A stretch of DNA of 64,000 nucleotides, from assembly GCA_028023455.1 (NCBI GenBank), contig JAQFVV010000142.1, positions 727,501 through 791,500 of the forward strand. Reading direction: 5' to 3'. Position 1 is the stretch's first letter; every line of letters begins with the position of its first letter. The notes beneath the pieces were generated by a model. It was not told where the DNA came from. It saw nothing but the letters and a program-made list of their open reading frames with translations, and did not search any database. Below, piece by piece: positions 36,201 through 45,750 of this stretch. The position numbers were made by a program, and so were the translations under genes. This stretch comes from Epiperipatus broadwayi. Taxonomy: Eukaryota; Onychophora; Udeonychophora; Euonychophora; Peripatidae.

Positions 36201-36415
36201 CATTTGCATATATACGACTCTATGGTTATTATCTATGTGTATCTTGAGTTAAGATCATTTATAAATTTCCATTAGCTAAAACCGAGTTTAAATCCTATGA
36301 TCTAATATGTCATTACTGTCTTCTTTTAATAAGTAAATATTATTGGATTTGTAAAATTTAAAATTATACACCAAAATCCTATTTTAGAATAGTCTGAGCT
36401 AATAAAAAGTGCACA
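33289..36415 (-). mobile_element. 3' LTR (3127 bp) of the complete Gypsy element
   Basis: On the plus strand it runs from TGTGGCC (33289) to GCACA (36415); the element is read on the minus strand. It is preceded on plus by an AT run (TSD-like ATAT) and followed by the polypurine tract. It aligns with 42621-45750 along its whole length; by eye about 30-40 substitutions plus homopolymer-length changes, clustered near both ends. This LTR is very long for Gypsy elements, which usually have LTRs of a few hundred bases. A sense-oriented CCAAT word lies near 35855. Confidence 0.95.
35295..35531 (-). CDS. Short ORF inside the Gypsy LTR (copy 1)
   Basis: A 78-residue ORF with ATG in context GGAGATGA, lysine/asparagine-rich with a possible basic patch (KHRKYPVRIDKR). 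The same ORF is present unchanged in the other LTR at 44638-44874, which is expected from their recent common origin and is not independent evidence of selection. It begins about 0.88 kb into the LTR, downstream of a CCAAT word. No known domain. Confidence 0.2.
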   Translation of the reverse strand: MNNQRIYSLKSNNNCAIGKMNCSNTQKEINKHRKYPVRIDKRIVNLLETVKYIYLKFNGTKLVINEKCSLLFWIYIKS

Positions 36416-36432
36416 ACATCCCCTCCCTTCAT
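36416..36432 (-). other. Polypurine tract of the Gypsy element
   Basis: The minus strand reads TGAAGGGAGGGGATGT directly before the 3' LTR start (TGTGCAC). In LTR retrotransposons this RNase-H-resistant tract primes plus-strand DNA synthesis. Position and composition are as expected. Confidence 0.85.
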
Positions 36433-36706
36433 TTAATTTTAAATTTTATAATGCTTAATCTTTGAAAAAAATCTTTTATATTGATTTCTACTGCATGGCT
36501 TTTATAATAAATAAATGAACAAAATTCCCTGCACTCTTGAAATTCATTATTAAGTCTATTAATTTGCCTTTGAACCATTCATAAACTCTAAATATCACAC
36601 TAACTTTACTATTAGGTTTATTAATTTGTCTTTAAATTAATAAACTGTAAATATCACAATAACTAAATTGATAATCCCTATTACACTAATTTTGACAGCT
36701 TCTGTT
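36433..36706 (-). other. 3' untranslated part of the Gypsy internal region
   Basis: AT-rich sequence between the pol stop and the polypurine tract. It contains an imperfect duplication of CTATTAAGTTTATTAATTTG-like words (about 36551 and 36610). No additional ORF (for example env) is present here. Confidence 0.6.
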
Positions 36707-38407
36707 TTAGACTCTTACAGAATAGGGAATGAGGCTTCGGGCATTATATGTTCCTCTAATACCTTCTGGAGTTGACAGCAGGAAAGCATTCTCTCCAATC
36801 TGTTTTAGAATTTTGTAAGGACCCTCATACAAGCTTAAGAATTTTTTGTATTTATTCTTCTGAACATCACTGACATGAGGTGTTCGTAATAATACTAAAT
36901 CATCTATTTTGAAGGGGTGTGGCTTATTACATGACCTTTTAACTCTTTTCTTGCCCATAATTTTAAGCTTAATTTTTGCTTTTTCCTGATCTATTTTTAT
37001 ATCAATATTTTCCCTAACTATTGGAAAAGGAGTTTTAATTAGAATAGGTTCATGTCTCCCATAATGTAGCCTCATGGGAGAAAAACCAGTAGACTCATGA
37101 TAAGTTATATTTATATAACTGATAATTTCGGGCAATTTACGAACCCATTGGGTATGGTTATCTGGTACATAGACTCGAAATAATCTACTTAACTCTCTCA
37201 TTATGCGCTCACAAGGATTAGATTGAGGATTCCTTATGGAGCTCATAATGTGTTTTATACCTTGAATTTGAATCCAGTGATTCCATTGGTGAGATACAAA
37301 TGCAGTTGCATGATCAGTCAGTATACTATCAGGCTTACCAACAATAGGAAATTGATTTCCCATTAAACATTTGATAACATTCTTTGAGTCAGCTTTTGGT
37401 ATGGGATATGCTGCTACCCATTTACTGAAAATGTCATATGCAACTAAGATAAACTTTTGCCGGTTAAAAGGTGGAAGGGGTCCATAAAAATCAATGGCTA
37501 ACAGTTCATTAGGCCGATCCAGGACTATAGGTTGCAGTACACCTGCATAGGACCTATTACAATATTTTGATTTAAGACAAATGTCACATGATTTAATGCT
37601 TTCTATAATTCTCCTGTACATATTTCTATAATAGAAAATAGATTTTAATACATAAAAAATTTTGGGAGCCCCGTAATGACCATATTTATTGTGGGTATAT
37701 ACTATTAATTTATCTATTAAAGATTGTGGGACTACAATTCTCCATGATTCCCCATCATTGACATTCATCTTAAACATTAAGACATTTTGATATACCTTAT
37801 ATCTTTGGTACACTCTTCTGATATATTTATTAACTTGTGTTTTATTATCCTGATTATTTAAGATAGTCAGGATGCTATTTATTTTCATATCCTGACTTTG
37901 AAGCATAGAGAGATTTTTATAATCTTCCTCTATATAATCATCCTGCATAATATTCATACTGTTGATACATATGTTCTGAGTATTGGGGTTTCTAGCTACC
38001 AGATAGATAGGGTGGCAACTAAGGATATCCGCAGGAATATTCTTTCTCCCTTCAATATAAATAACTTTATAGTTATATTGTTGGAGATACAAGCTCCACC
38101 TTACAAGCCTTTCATTATTTAAGTAACTGTGATTTAAAAATTCCAGACTTCTATGGTCTGACAACACAATCACTTCAGAGCCTAACAAGAACTGGCACAA
38201 TTTCTGGAATGCCCAGACAACAGCTAAAGTCTCTTTTTCTGTGATGGAGTAGTTCAGCTCTGCCCCTCTTAAGTGCCTGCTTAAGAAATATAATACCTGG
38301 GGCATCTGATTATCATTAAGTTGATATAGTACTACTCCCAGACCATAGTGGCTACTATCTATCTGTAGATAAAATGTTTTACTGAAGTCAGGATATGCTA
38401 AAATCAC
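36707..38407 (-). CDS. pol: Gypsy Pol C-terminal half: RNase H and integrase
   Basis: A 566-residue open frame. Residues 1-130 are RNase H with carboxylates D17 (QIDSS), E59 (EKETLA), D84 (SDHRSL) and D127 (PADILS). H239, H244, C274 and C277 form the integrase HHCC finger. The catalytic core has D306 (AIDFYGP), D365 (LTDHATAF) and E400 (NPCERIM), giving D-58-D-34-E, a standard retroviral-type spacing. Residues about 485-560 form the C-terminal DNA-binding part, with FKIDDLVLLRTP and YEGPYKIL; no chromodomain is seen. It is frameshifted relative to the RT upstream (near 38470-38490, in a homopolymer). It inserts element cDNA into the genome. All catalytic residues look intact. Confidence 0.95.
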   Translation of the reverse strand: MILAYPDFSKTFYLQIDSSHYGLGVVLYQLNDNQMPQVLYFLSRHLRGAELNYSITEKETLAVVWAFQKLCQFLLGSEVIVLSDHRSLEFLNHSYLNNERLVRWSLYLQQYNYKVIYIEGRKNIPADILSCHPIYLVARNPNTQNICINSMNIMQDDYIEEDYKNLSMLQSQDMKINSILTILNNQDNKTQVNKYIRRVYQRYKVYQNVLMFKMNVNDGESWRIVVPQSLIDKLIVYTHNKYGHYGAPKIFYVLKSIFYYRNMYRRIIESIKSCDICLKSKYCNRSYAGVLQPIVLDRPNELLAIDFYGPLPPFNRQKFILVAYDIFSKWVAAYPIPKADSKNVIKCLMGNQFPIVGKPDSILTDHATAFVSHQWNHWIQIQGIKHIMSSIRNPQSNPCERIMRELSRLFRVYVPDNHTQWVRKLPEIISYINITYHESTGFSPMRLHYGRHEPILIKTPFPIVRENIDIKIDQEKAKIKLKIMGKKRVKRSCNKPHPFKIDDLVLLRTPHVSDVQKNKYKKFLSLYEGPYKILKQIGENAFLLSTPEGIRGTYNARSLIPYSVRV

Positions 38408-39018
38408 ATATTTAAGAAAATTTGTTTTAATCTTTTCAAACTCATTACTATGCTCAATGGTCCAATGCCATTTTTCACTTTTTTTAATAATTTAGAAAGA
38501 TATAAAGTGTCTCCAGCAAAGTTCTCATAAAATTTATGGTAGTAGTTGCATAGACCGAAGAATGATTTTAACTGTTTCACAGTTTTAGGTATGGGGAAAT
38601 GCTGTATAGCAGCCACCTTTTCTGGATGGGGTTGGATACCATGCTCATTGACTAAGTGTCCCAGAAAAGTAATTTCTTTTTCTGCTATAGAGCACTTCTC
38701 TAAATTAATCTTGATATTTTTGGAGGAACACTCTTGAAAGAACATTCGTAAGCATTCCAGATGCTCTTCCATACTATCTGATGCGATGACTATATCATCC
38801 ACATACATGATGATCTTTTCTTTTAATTGTCTTGAAAAGACCATGTCTAAACATCTAATCAAACCAGCTCCACTATTAATGAGACCGAAGGGCATACGTC
38901 TGAAAACATACGACTGTCCCTTGAAACGAAATGCTGTATATTGCTGATCCTCCTCATGTAGTGGAATTTGCCAATAGCTGGATGTTAGATCAAATGTGGA
39001 AAAAATTGACTTATCTCA
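38404..39018 (-). CDS. pol: Gypsy reverse transcriptase core (palm), after an internal TGA
   Basis: This frame is the continuation of the protease-RT frame beyond a TGA at 39016-39018. It reads motif A FSTFDLTSSYWQIPL, then motif B RRMPFGLINSGAG, then motif C YVDD (residues 31-34 counted from the ATG at 38895), FLGHLV near 77-82, and FFGLCNYYHKF in the connection region. The end of the frame diverges where an A/T homopolymer near 38470-38490 shifts it; the expected continuation is in the frame of the RNase H ORF, which opens at 38407. Codon composition matches its neighbours. Confidence 0.9.
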
Positions 39019-39983
39019 AAATTTAATAAGGAGTTCATGTACTGGTGGAGGAATGTCATGCTCAGGAATGGTCATTTGGTTTAACATACGAGCATCTAAA
39101 CAAACTCTTATAGAGTTATCCTTCTTTTTTATGATCACTAGTGGATTAACATAAGGAGAAGGACATTTTTTAATTATTTTCCATTCTAGCATTCTATCTA
39201 TTTGATTTTGTACCTCATCCTGATATTGATATGGAATCGGGTACATCTTTTGCTGGAAAGGGTCATTATTTGTTAATTGTACTCGATGAACATATCCCTC
39301 TATGATACCAGGAATTTTAGAAAATATACATTTATAATTATACATCAATTGGAATAAATTTTCCTTAAATTTAGAATTGTCTTCACAAACATTTCCCACT
39401 TTAGCCTGAATGCTAACATCAATTGATGTATCATGGATACACAATAATTGATTAGAAAGGTTATGTGATCCATATTCAAATTTGAGCCTTTCTTCTCCAC
39501 AATAAAAAAATTTATTTTGAAAATCAATTTTACATTTATGAATCATCATGAAGTCAGATCCTATAATAGCTTCATGTATTAATCCTGGCATGATGAGAAA
39601 CACATGTTCAAATTCGACACCATTAACAATAAAGGTAATCAAGACTTGCTTATTAAAGAGCCTAGTCCTCTTTCCATTGGCTAGAGTGACTTGAATTTGT
39701 TTTATGGGAAGGGATGGGATATTCCCTTGTACAGCTATAATTTTCATATACATATGCTCTGATAGTATAGAAGCTTGACTTCCAGAGTCAATTAAAGCTT
39801 CAATTTTTAATTCACCAATATATAAGGTTACTACTGGACATTGATACATGATAGGTGGCTCACCAATGTTGAATGGCTCTAAGTAGTCTATGTCCAGATC
39901 TAATGTATTTAAAAGCCACATATTGTTCCCCTTTTGATACATTGAAGGCCCTTGCATAGAGGAACACATAAACAAAGACCTCT
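39016..39983 (-). CDS. pol: Gypsy Pol N-terminal part: aspartic protease and RT fingers
   Basis: A 319-residue stretch counted from a TTG at 39975; the frame is open a few codons further up. The protease has the active-site LIDSGSQAS (D63-S64-G65) and the second conserved segment AIIGSDFM (136-143). RT starts near residue 240 with YPIPYQYQDEVQNQIDRML, followed by SPYVNPLVIIKKKD and RVCLDARMLN. The frame ends with a TGA at 39016-39018 in the middle of the RT, directly before motif A. It lies in the -1 frame relative to gag, so it was probably made as a Gag-Pol fusion by frameshifting (see 39984-39993). It cleaves the polyprotein and begins the RT fold. Confidence 0.92.
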
Positions 39984-39993
39984 CTAGTTTAAC
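39984..39993 (-). promoter_or_regulatory. Putative -1 ribosomal frameshift site at the gag stop codon
   Basis: The gag frame ends G-TTA-AAC-TAG (minus, 39993-39984). GTTAAAC fits the X-XXY-YYZ type except that the first base is G. The pol frame is exactly -1 relative to gag and is open across this point. A downstream stem or pseudoknot was not examined. Inference from position and frame. Confidence 0.5.
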
Positions 39994-40295
39994 ATGGTCT
40001 TGTCAACAGCTTTACCCCCTGTCTTCCTTAAAATAGTGGTAACCCCACTGGTTGAAGGCTGACTATCCTGAATTAATGGTTTATTCCTACCTCGATTCAC
40101 TATACTTGGATTTCTAGCCTTAGGAACAAATCTACTTTTTACACTAAAATATGGTTCATTTCTCATAACTCTCTGAGGCATATTGGGCCTAACTTGCATT
40201 GTAGCCACCGGATAATTTACCTTTTCCTTCAACTGTCTACTTCCCCTTTCTAAACTGCCATCACTCAACTCTAAAGCATCTAGAATCTCACTCAC
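39984..40295 (-). CDS. gag: Gypsy Gag C-terminal region, basic, no zinc knuckle
   Basis: A 103-residue segment in the same frame as the capsid ORF upstream, separated from it by one TGA at 40356-40358 and about 20 sense codons. It is rich in R, K, P and S (KSRFVPKARN, NRGRNKP), as expected of a nucleocapsid-like RNA-binding tail. I see no CCHC knuckle, which many Gypsy Gags have. It ends at the TAG that coincides with the slippery heptamer. Likely packages element RNA. Confidence 0.75.
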   Translation of the reverse strand: MSEILDALELSDGSLERGSRQLKEKVNYPVATMQVRPNMPQRVMRNEPYFSVKSRFVPKARNPSIVNRGRNKPLIQDSQPSTSGVTTILRKTGGKAVDKTMLN

Positions 40296-40355
40296 TTCTT
40301 CAATTGTATACTTATCTGCAGCAATGAGAATTTGCTCAATATGGCGTGGTAAATT

Positions 40356-41759
40356 TCATCGAATCAATCTGATGATTTGCATTTCTGACAAAGGAAAAGA
40401 AGTAAGGGTTTTTAGTCTAACAGCTTGATTGCAGAAAAACTTTGCATATCCACCTTTATTAGCATTATACCTTTCTTGCATTATTTGGTATCTAATGTAA
40501 TCCTGCTTGTCAGATCCCCAAAAACTAGACAATATCAAACACTTGAAGTCTCCATATACTATGGGTTTTTCGAATAATGACTGCCACCAGTCTCTTGCAG
40601 CAGCATACAAATGGTTACTTGAGATGGCTAATTTTTCCCTCTCTGACATAGGACACAAAGAAAACAACTCTTCCAAATTATTTAGGAATTCTGAAGGATT
40701 CTCCATATATTCACCTTTGAAGGGTTTTATCTTAATAAATCTTATAGCTATAGAATTACTTGCACCTATTCCTCTCTCTACTGATTGATAATCTCTATCA
40801 GATTCTATTTCTTGAAACCTACTTATTTTTTCATTATGGTTATTAGTAATATCTTCCAGTTGTTTTACCCTAGTACAATTTTCATCCATAGTTTTATCTC
40901 TTAAAATTTCACTAGAAGTTTTCTTTCCTAAGCTTTCTGACCATTTTAATCTATCACGATTGCTGACCTTAATTTCATCAACTCTAATATCATTATCAAG
41001 TATTCTATCCTCCAATTTCATTTTACTAAACAAACTATCTATATAATTCTTTTGCTCCTCTCTTAATTGATCAATGTTTATATTACTCATCTCTTTTGAG
41101 CTATTATTTTCTTCAATTACTTCTTTATTCTTCTCTATTCGATCTATTAATTCTTTCTCTAACTTCTTCAACCTTTCTCCCATTTTAGATCGATATTTTT
41201 GATCTTCAGTTTTGTTAGATTTTATAACCTGTAAATTTTTCTCTATTCCTATTCCCAACTCTTTTTTAAATTCTAGAGTACTGTTATCCATTTCTTCTTT
41301 TACTTCTGTTCTTAAAAATTCAAACTTGTTTTCCATTAATTCCATTTGATTCTGTATACCTTTAACACCACTATCTACATGCTCTATCTTCTCATTCAGT
41401 TCATCTTTACTAACTGTCCATTGTTTGATAGCTTCTTTACCCTGAACTTGGAGAGCTTGAACATCTTTATGAATGTATCCCTCTAATTTTTCATCTATTT
41501 TCTCTTTTACTACCTCTATAACATTTTCTTTTGTTGCAAACTTTTCACTTAATTCTCCAATTTTTTTCTCTAAATCTCCTTTTATAAACTTAATGGCTTG
41601 TTGAGTTTCAACTATACCTTTATTCATGAATTCTAACTTCTCACTTATCACTTTATTAGTTTCGTGTAGTTCTTCTCTTAAAGATTTATTACTCTCTTCT
41701 AACTTTTCACTCAAATCTTCTCTTAAAGATTTATTACTTTTGTCTAACTTTCCACTCAA
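40356..41759 (-). CDS. gag: Gypsy Gag: coiled coil plus capsid (retrotransposon gag) domain
   Basis: A 467-residue frame. Residues about 1-250 are a long charged coiled coil with repeats of the type NKSLREDLSEKLEES, built from tandem DNA repeats (41640-41875). Residues about 343-460 match the retrotransposon gag domain: IKPFKGEYMENPSEFL, ARDWWQSLF and YAKFFCNQAVRLKTL. The frame stops at TGA 40356-40358 in the middle of the gag domain's final helix region; the reading frame then continues to 39984. It would form the particle shell. Upstream it is separated from the N-terminal segment by a frameshift within the repeat array near 41785. Confidence 0.9.
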   Translation of the reverse strand: MSGKLDKSNKSLREDLSEKLEESNKSLREELHETNKVISEKLEFMNKGIVETQQAIKFIKGDLEKKIGELSEKFATKENVIEVVKEKIDEKLEGYIHKDVQALQVQGKEAIKQWTVSKDELNEKIEHVDSGVKGIQNQMELMENKFEFLRTEVKEEMDNSTLEFKKELGIGIEKNLQVIKSNKTEDQKYRSKMGERLKKLEKELIDRIEKNKEVIEENNSSKEMSNINIDQLREEQKNYIDSLFSKMKLEDRILDNDIRVDEIKVSNRDRLKWSESLGKKTSSEILRDKTMDENCTRVKQLEDITNNHNEKISRFQEIESDRDYQSVERGIGASNSIAIRFIKIKPFKGEYMENPSEFLNNLEELFSLCPMSEREKLAISSNHLYAAARDWWQSLFEKPIVYGDFKCLILSSFWGSDKQDYIRYQIMQERYNANKGGYAKFFCNQAVRLKTLTSFPLSEMQIIRLIR

Positions 41760-41875
41760 ATCTTCTCTTAAAGATTTGCTAGTCTCCTTCTAACTGTACT
41801 CTTAAAAATCTATTATCTTCTCTTAAAGATTTACTAGTCTCTTCTAACTTTTTATTTAAAGATTCACTCAAAGAT
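41640..41875 (-). repeat. Tandem DNA repeat encoding the Gag coiled coil
   Basis: On the plus strand the word TCTTCTCTTAAAGATTTA recurs about five times, spaced by roughly 45-60 bases, with CTCTTCTAACTTTTCACTC between. One unit has CTCCTTCTAAC instead of CTCTTCTAAC (41783-41793), a one-base insertion that explains the gag frameshift. Confidence 0.8.
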
Positions 41876-42111
41876 TCATTTATTTTCATCATCAATACAA
41901 ACAAATCATCTAAACTTTTCTTCTCTTCCACAGCAACAACTTTCTTTTCTTCTATAACTTCATATTGAATATCCTTTCTTACTTCTCTATCTTTCCTATG
42001 ACTCTCCCTTTCTTTTTCCATCCTTATTTCCACTTCTAACATCTCCTTGAGATCTTGTTCTTGGACAGAACAAATATTTTCTTCTTTTTCTGAATTTTCA
42101 ATTCCACTCAT
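41779..42111 (-). CDS. gag: Gypsy Gag N-terminal segment
   Basis: Start chosen at the ATG at 42109-42111 (context CAAAAATGAG); the frame is open a few codons further upstream. The segment is highly charged (EKEENICSVQEQDLKEML, then alternating K/E and R/E stretches) and predicted helical/coiled coil, ending in the SLREDN repeats. It leaves frame in the tandem repeat near 41785, where a single extra C is visible compared with sister repeats. It is in a different frame from the rest of gag but clearly continuous with it. Confidence 0.8.
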   Translation of the reverse strand: MSGIENSEKEENICSVQEQDLKEMLEVEIRMEKERESHRKDREVRKDIQYEVIEEKKVVAVEEKKSLDDLFVLMMKINESLSESLNKKLEETSKSLREDNRFLRVQLEGD

Positions 42112-42620
42112 TTTTGAAAAAAAAATCTTTTTCACTAAAGCACTATGCTATTTTTCCTTAAAAAATATGACTTAGTTCAATTTCATAAAAAAATATTTTC
42201 TACTAGGCTATTCCAACAATCAACAACTCCCTCAAATAACTTGACAAATCAATTATATTTCATTTTCATGATATCTATTATTAGATACCATAAACCATAT
42301 TTATAACTATTTATTTACAATAAACTCAAATTCATATAAACAAGTTGCATACTTTCTTTTCTCAACATCATCACCACAACCACCACATGAATTATTCATA
42401 CATAAACTATATCAATCTATGTATGATTTGCCTACTGATCACATAGTCATATTAGACTAGCCTTTATTTAATATTTTAACAAAATCAAAAAAAAAAATTA
42501 TTATTTGATCTAATAATTCAATTAACACGTTAGGCATTTTTATATAAATCAATCATGATAATCAATGATTAGTTTACTAATCCTGCCACTCGTATGGGTG
42601 CCATAAAGGGGTTTAAATAC
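42112..42620 (-). other. Gypsy leader (5' UTR) and primer-binding region
   Basis: Just inside the 5' LTR, at 42580-42604, the minus strand reads TGGCACCCATACGAGTGGC, similar to the leader that follows Gypsy 5' LTRs. The rest is AT-rich leader without an upstream long ORF. Confidence 0.6.
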
Positions 42621-45600
42621 TGTGGCCTGTCTATAGGTGGTACAACCCCAAGCAGAGTTTCCAAGTCCCTTATATTAGGCCCTACTTGGATTCTGGTTAG
42701 GTTCTATTAACAAACTTACTATATCCTGACCATTTTCTTTAACTATAACAATTGAATTTAGATAAGATTAGTATTTATCCCAAGTTACTTTGACATGAGT
42801 AAATATTTCTAAAATAAGATGTATTTTAAATATAATTAACGTGAGACTCATTTACCCATAAACAGATCACATCCCCTTAACATTAAACAAATACAAAATA
42901 TTTGTTCAATGGCATAAGAATACCTAGATACTCCTCCTTATTAAGTATCTACATACTCTCATGGCTAACAATAATATCCAATATTTTATATTTATAATTA
43001 TTAAGTTTTAATTCAATCACTCATTAAATTAATCTGTTAGATAATTACAGATAAACTGTGATTCCTATTATTTTTGATAATTAAGATTGGCAATAATCAC
43101 AAAATAACTTTACAATAAGGAGATCTCAGGATAATCATTGATTTATTAATTCTTCATACTACCTATGGAATATCAAGAGGGATTTTACAGATTTCCATGG
43201 ATAGTGTACAAATTAAGAAAGGCTTATAATTTAAATTCATAATCAAGCTTTATATGTATGTTCTTTAATACTGAATATTAAAATAATATTATTAACTAAA
43301 CTGTGATTAACACTAATACTTTCACTAATAACTAATGTATCATTTAATTTTATATTAATAAATACACTTTAATAATTGGCAATGTCATCAATGACCTATG
43401 GGATCAAGGCAGCATGTAACAAGTAAAAAAAATCTTTACTAAGAGATTTATGCTTATTAAACTGTTAGATTTGCTTTAAATTGAATTGACTTTTCATTTT
43501 AATTTTGACTGTGTATTTTGAGTTGTGTGATGTGGTGAGAATGAGCCCAGAAAAGAAATGCAGCAATTAGAATTTGATAAAACTTTTAAAACAATAATTT
43601 TAATAATATTCATTACAAATGATAATAAACATTTCCATTAATATCAAATTTAAAATAACTAATAACAAAATGATATACATATATTATCATAACAATAACA
43701 ACAGAAAATTAATCTTCAGAGTATGATTATTAAACAAAACTAATGATTTCCCATTATATGTTGAGATATTTATCCCTATGTATGTGAACTATATATCACA
43801 CATTCAGTTTATTAAACAATCATTTTTTTTTCCATTTATGGTCCGTTAGTTCAATCTCTACATAATAATAGTACTTGATGATTAAGTAACAATACAAAAC
43901 AATAAGTGAGAACATAGGATCATAATTCTGGAGGTTATTAAGCAAACAAAATTAATACTTTTATCTTTCATATAAGAAAGAAAATCATTGTATTTAGTTT
44001 ATCAATTCGCCCATGTAAATACAACCTTCTCTCTGGATTGTGTATATATCATTTTTAAATACCCTTTCATACTAAAATATCGAGTATATTTGTTTATTTA
44101 AAGGATTCATAATCTTTAAACTTAACCGAATTATTAAATAACTATTAATATAACAACACTTGAATTAATTCCTTATTAAATGATTTAGTTCTCTTCCCCC
44201 CCCTATTATACTAACAAATCATAGATTAAAAATATAAATACCAACATTAGAAAGAAGTTCTCTTTTAACTCTCAGCTAAAGTATAAGAACAATTTTAAAT
44301 CTTCTAGTTGTTCCACACTCCATAAACTTATCATAACGTTTTTATTTTTCCTTATTATTATTTTTTTTTTGAAGATTCTGCTTATCCTAAGATTCGCGTG
44401 AGGTATTTGAGTTACTGCAACAATAATCCTTGTTTTGTTCTTTGTTTAGTAATAAAAATTTATTTGTGGCTTGCCTTATTTATTTTAGATGATATATATT
44501 TCTCTCTATAGTAAAAGGCACACTTATGATTTCAATTAAAAATGTGTCGTGCAACGTTTTTTTTCAGCTAAAACTTTATAGAAACTGACATCCCTGCTGG
44601 TATGGCTCAAAATAAATAATTCTATTTCACATTGTAATTAAGATTTTATATATATCCAGAATAATAATGAACACTTTTCATTTATTACTAATTTAGTTCC
44701 ATTGAATTTTAAATATATATACTTAACTGTTTCCAAGAGATTTACTATTCTTTTATCTATCCTTACTGGATATTTACGGTGTTTATTTATTTCCTTTTGT
44801 GTATTACTGCAGTTCATTTTCCCTATGGCACAATTATTATTACTTTTCAGTGAATATATTCGTTGATTATTCATCTCCTATTATTTCTTCAATATTTATT
44901 AATTTTCAAGAGATTATTGGGAATTACCGATTATTGACTTGCCCAGTAGAAAAACGATTAATTTATTCCATTATTTTAACAACAGAGCTTATAATTATCC
45001 ATGTATATTGATGTAGAGTTGTAAATCATAAGGTTTTAGGAATTTTTAATCCAACTTTGTTTTTTTAAAAAAAAAAAATATCACCAAGAAAAAAAAAACT
45101 TAGTTACTTATACTTTACGATCAAGAAAACTCTTTTTTTCCCCTCTCTTGAATTTCATATTCCAAGATTGTTTGAAACTCTTTGATTGGCTAATATTTTC
45201 CCACTTTTTTCTATGAAACAAACATTTATTTTGAAAGTTTTTGGTTTATCATTTTAAAATGACCGATTTTTCGTTTTTTAAAAAATATTGAAATACAATA
45301 TTTTTAGAAATTAAATAAAGATAGAATTTACTGTTTTAATTTTAAATCAGTATTTTGTAAAATTAAACCTTATTTATTTACTTTTGAATATAGCAAGATT
45401 TGAAGATAAATAATTTCTATTTTTAAAATCAAATGTGCACAAACAATAATTATTAGCATCTGTGACGCATTCTGTTTACAAAATTACAAGTTAAACTTCA
45501 CTGATTTTAAATACTAAATGATATTACTTGTCCATCCATTTGCATATATACGACTCTATGGTTATTATCTATGTGTATCTTGAGTTAAGATCATTTATAA

Positions 45601-45750
45601 ATTTCCATTAGCTAAAACCGAGTTTAAATCCTATGATCTAATATGTCATGACTGTCTTCTTTTAATAAGTAAATATTATTGGATTTGTAAAATTTAAAAT
45701 TATACACCAAAATTTTATTTTAGAATAGACTGGGCCAATAAAAATGCACA
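42621..45750 (-). mobile_element. 5' LTR (3130 bp) of the complete Gypsy element
   Basis: On the plus strand it runs from TGTGGCC (42621) to TGCACA (45750). It is followed by ATATATAATTATATATA, which mirrors the AT run before 33289, so the insertion target was an (AT)n tract. Together with the other LTR it bounds a 12.46-kb element. Differences from the partner are mostly C/T or A/G changes and homopolymer lengths. Confidence 0.95.
44638..44874 (-). CDS. Short ORF inside the Gypsy LTR (copy 2)
   Basis: Same 78-residue ORF as at 35295-35531, unchanged. See that entry for composition and caveats. Confidence 0.2.
   Translation of the reverse strand: MNNQRIYSLKSNNNCAIGKMNCSNTQKEINKHRKYPVRIDKRIVNLLETVKYIYLKFNGTKLVINEKCSLLFWIYIKS

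Noticed and set aside
36433-36706. Possible env gene 3' of Gypsy pol
   Set aside because: The interval is under 300 bases with no ORF, so there is no envelope gene.
37898-40788. Plus-strand ORFs of 63-93 codons
   Set aside because: Antisense to Gypsy pol and gag; no domain.
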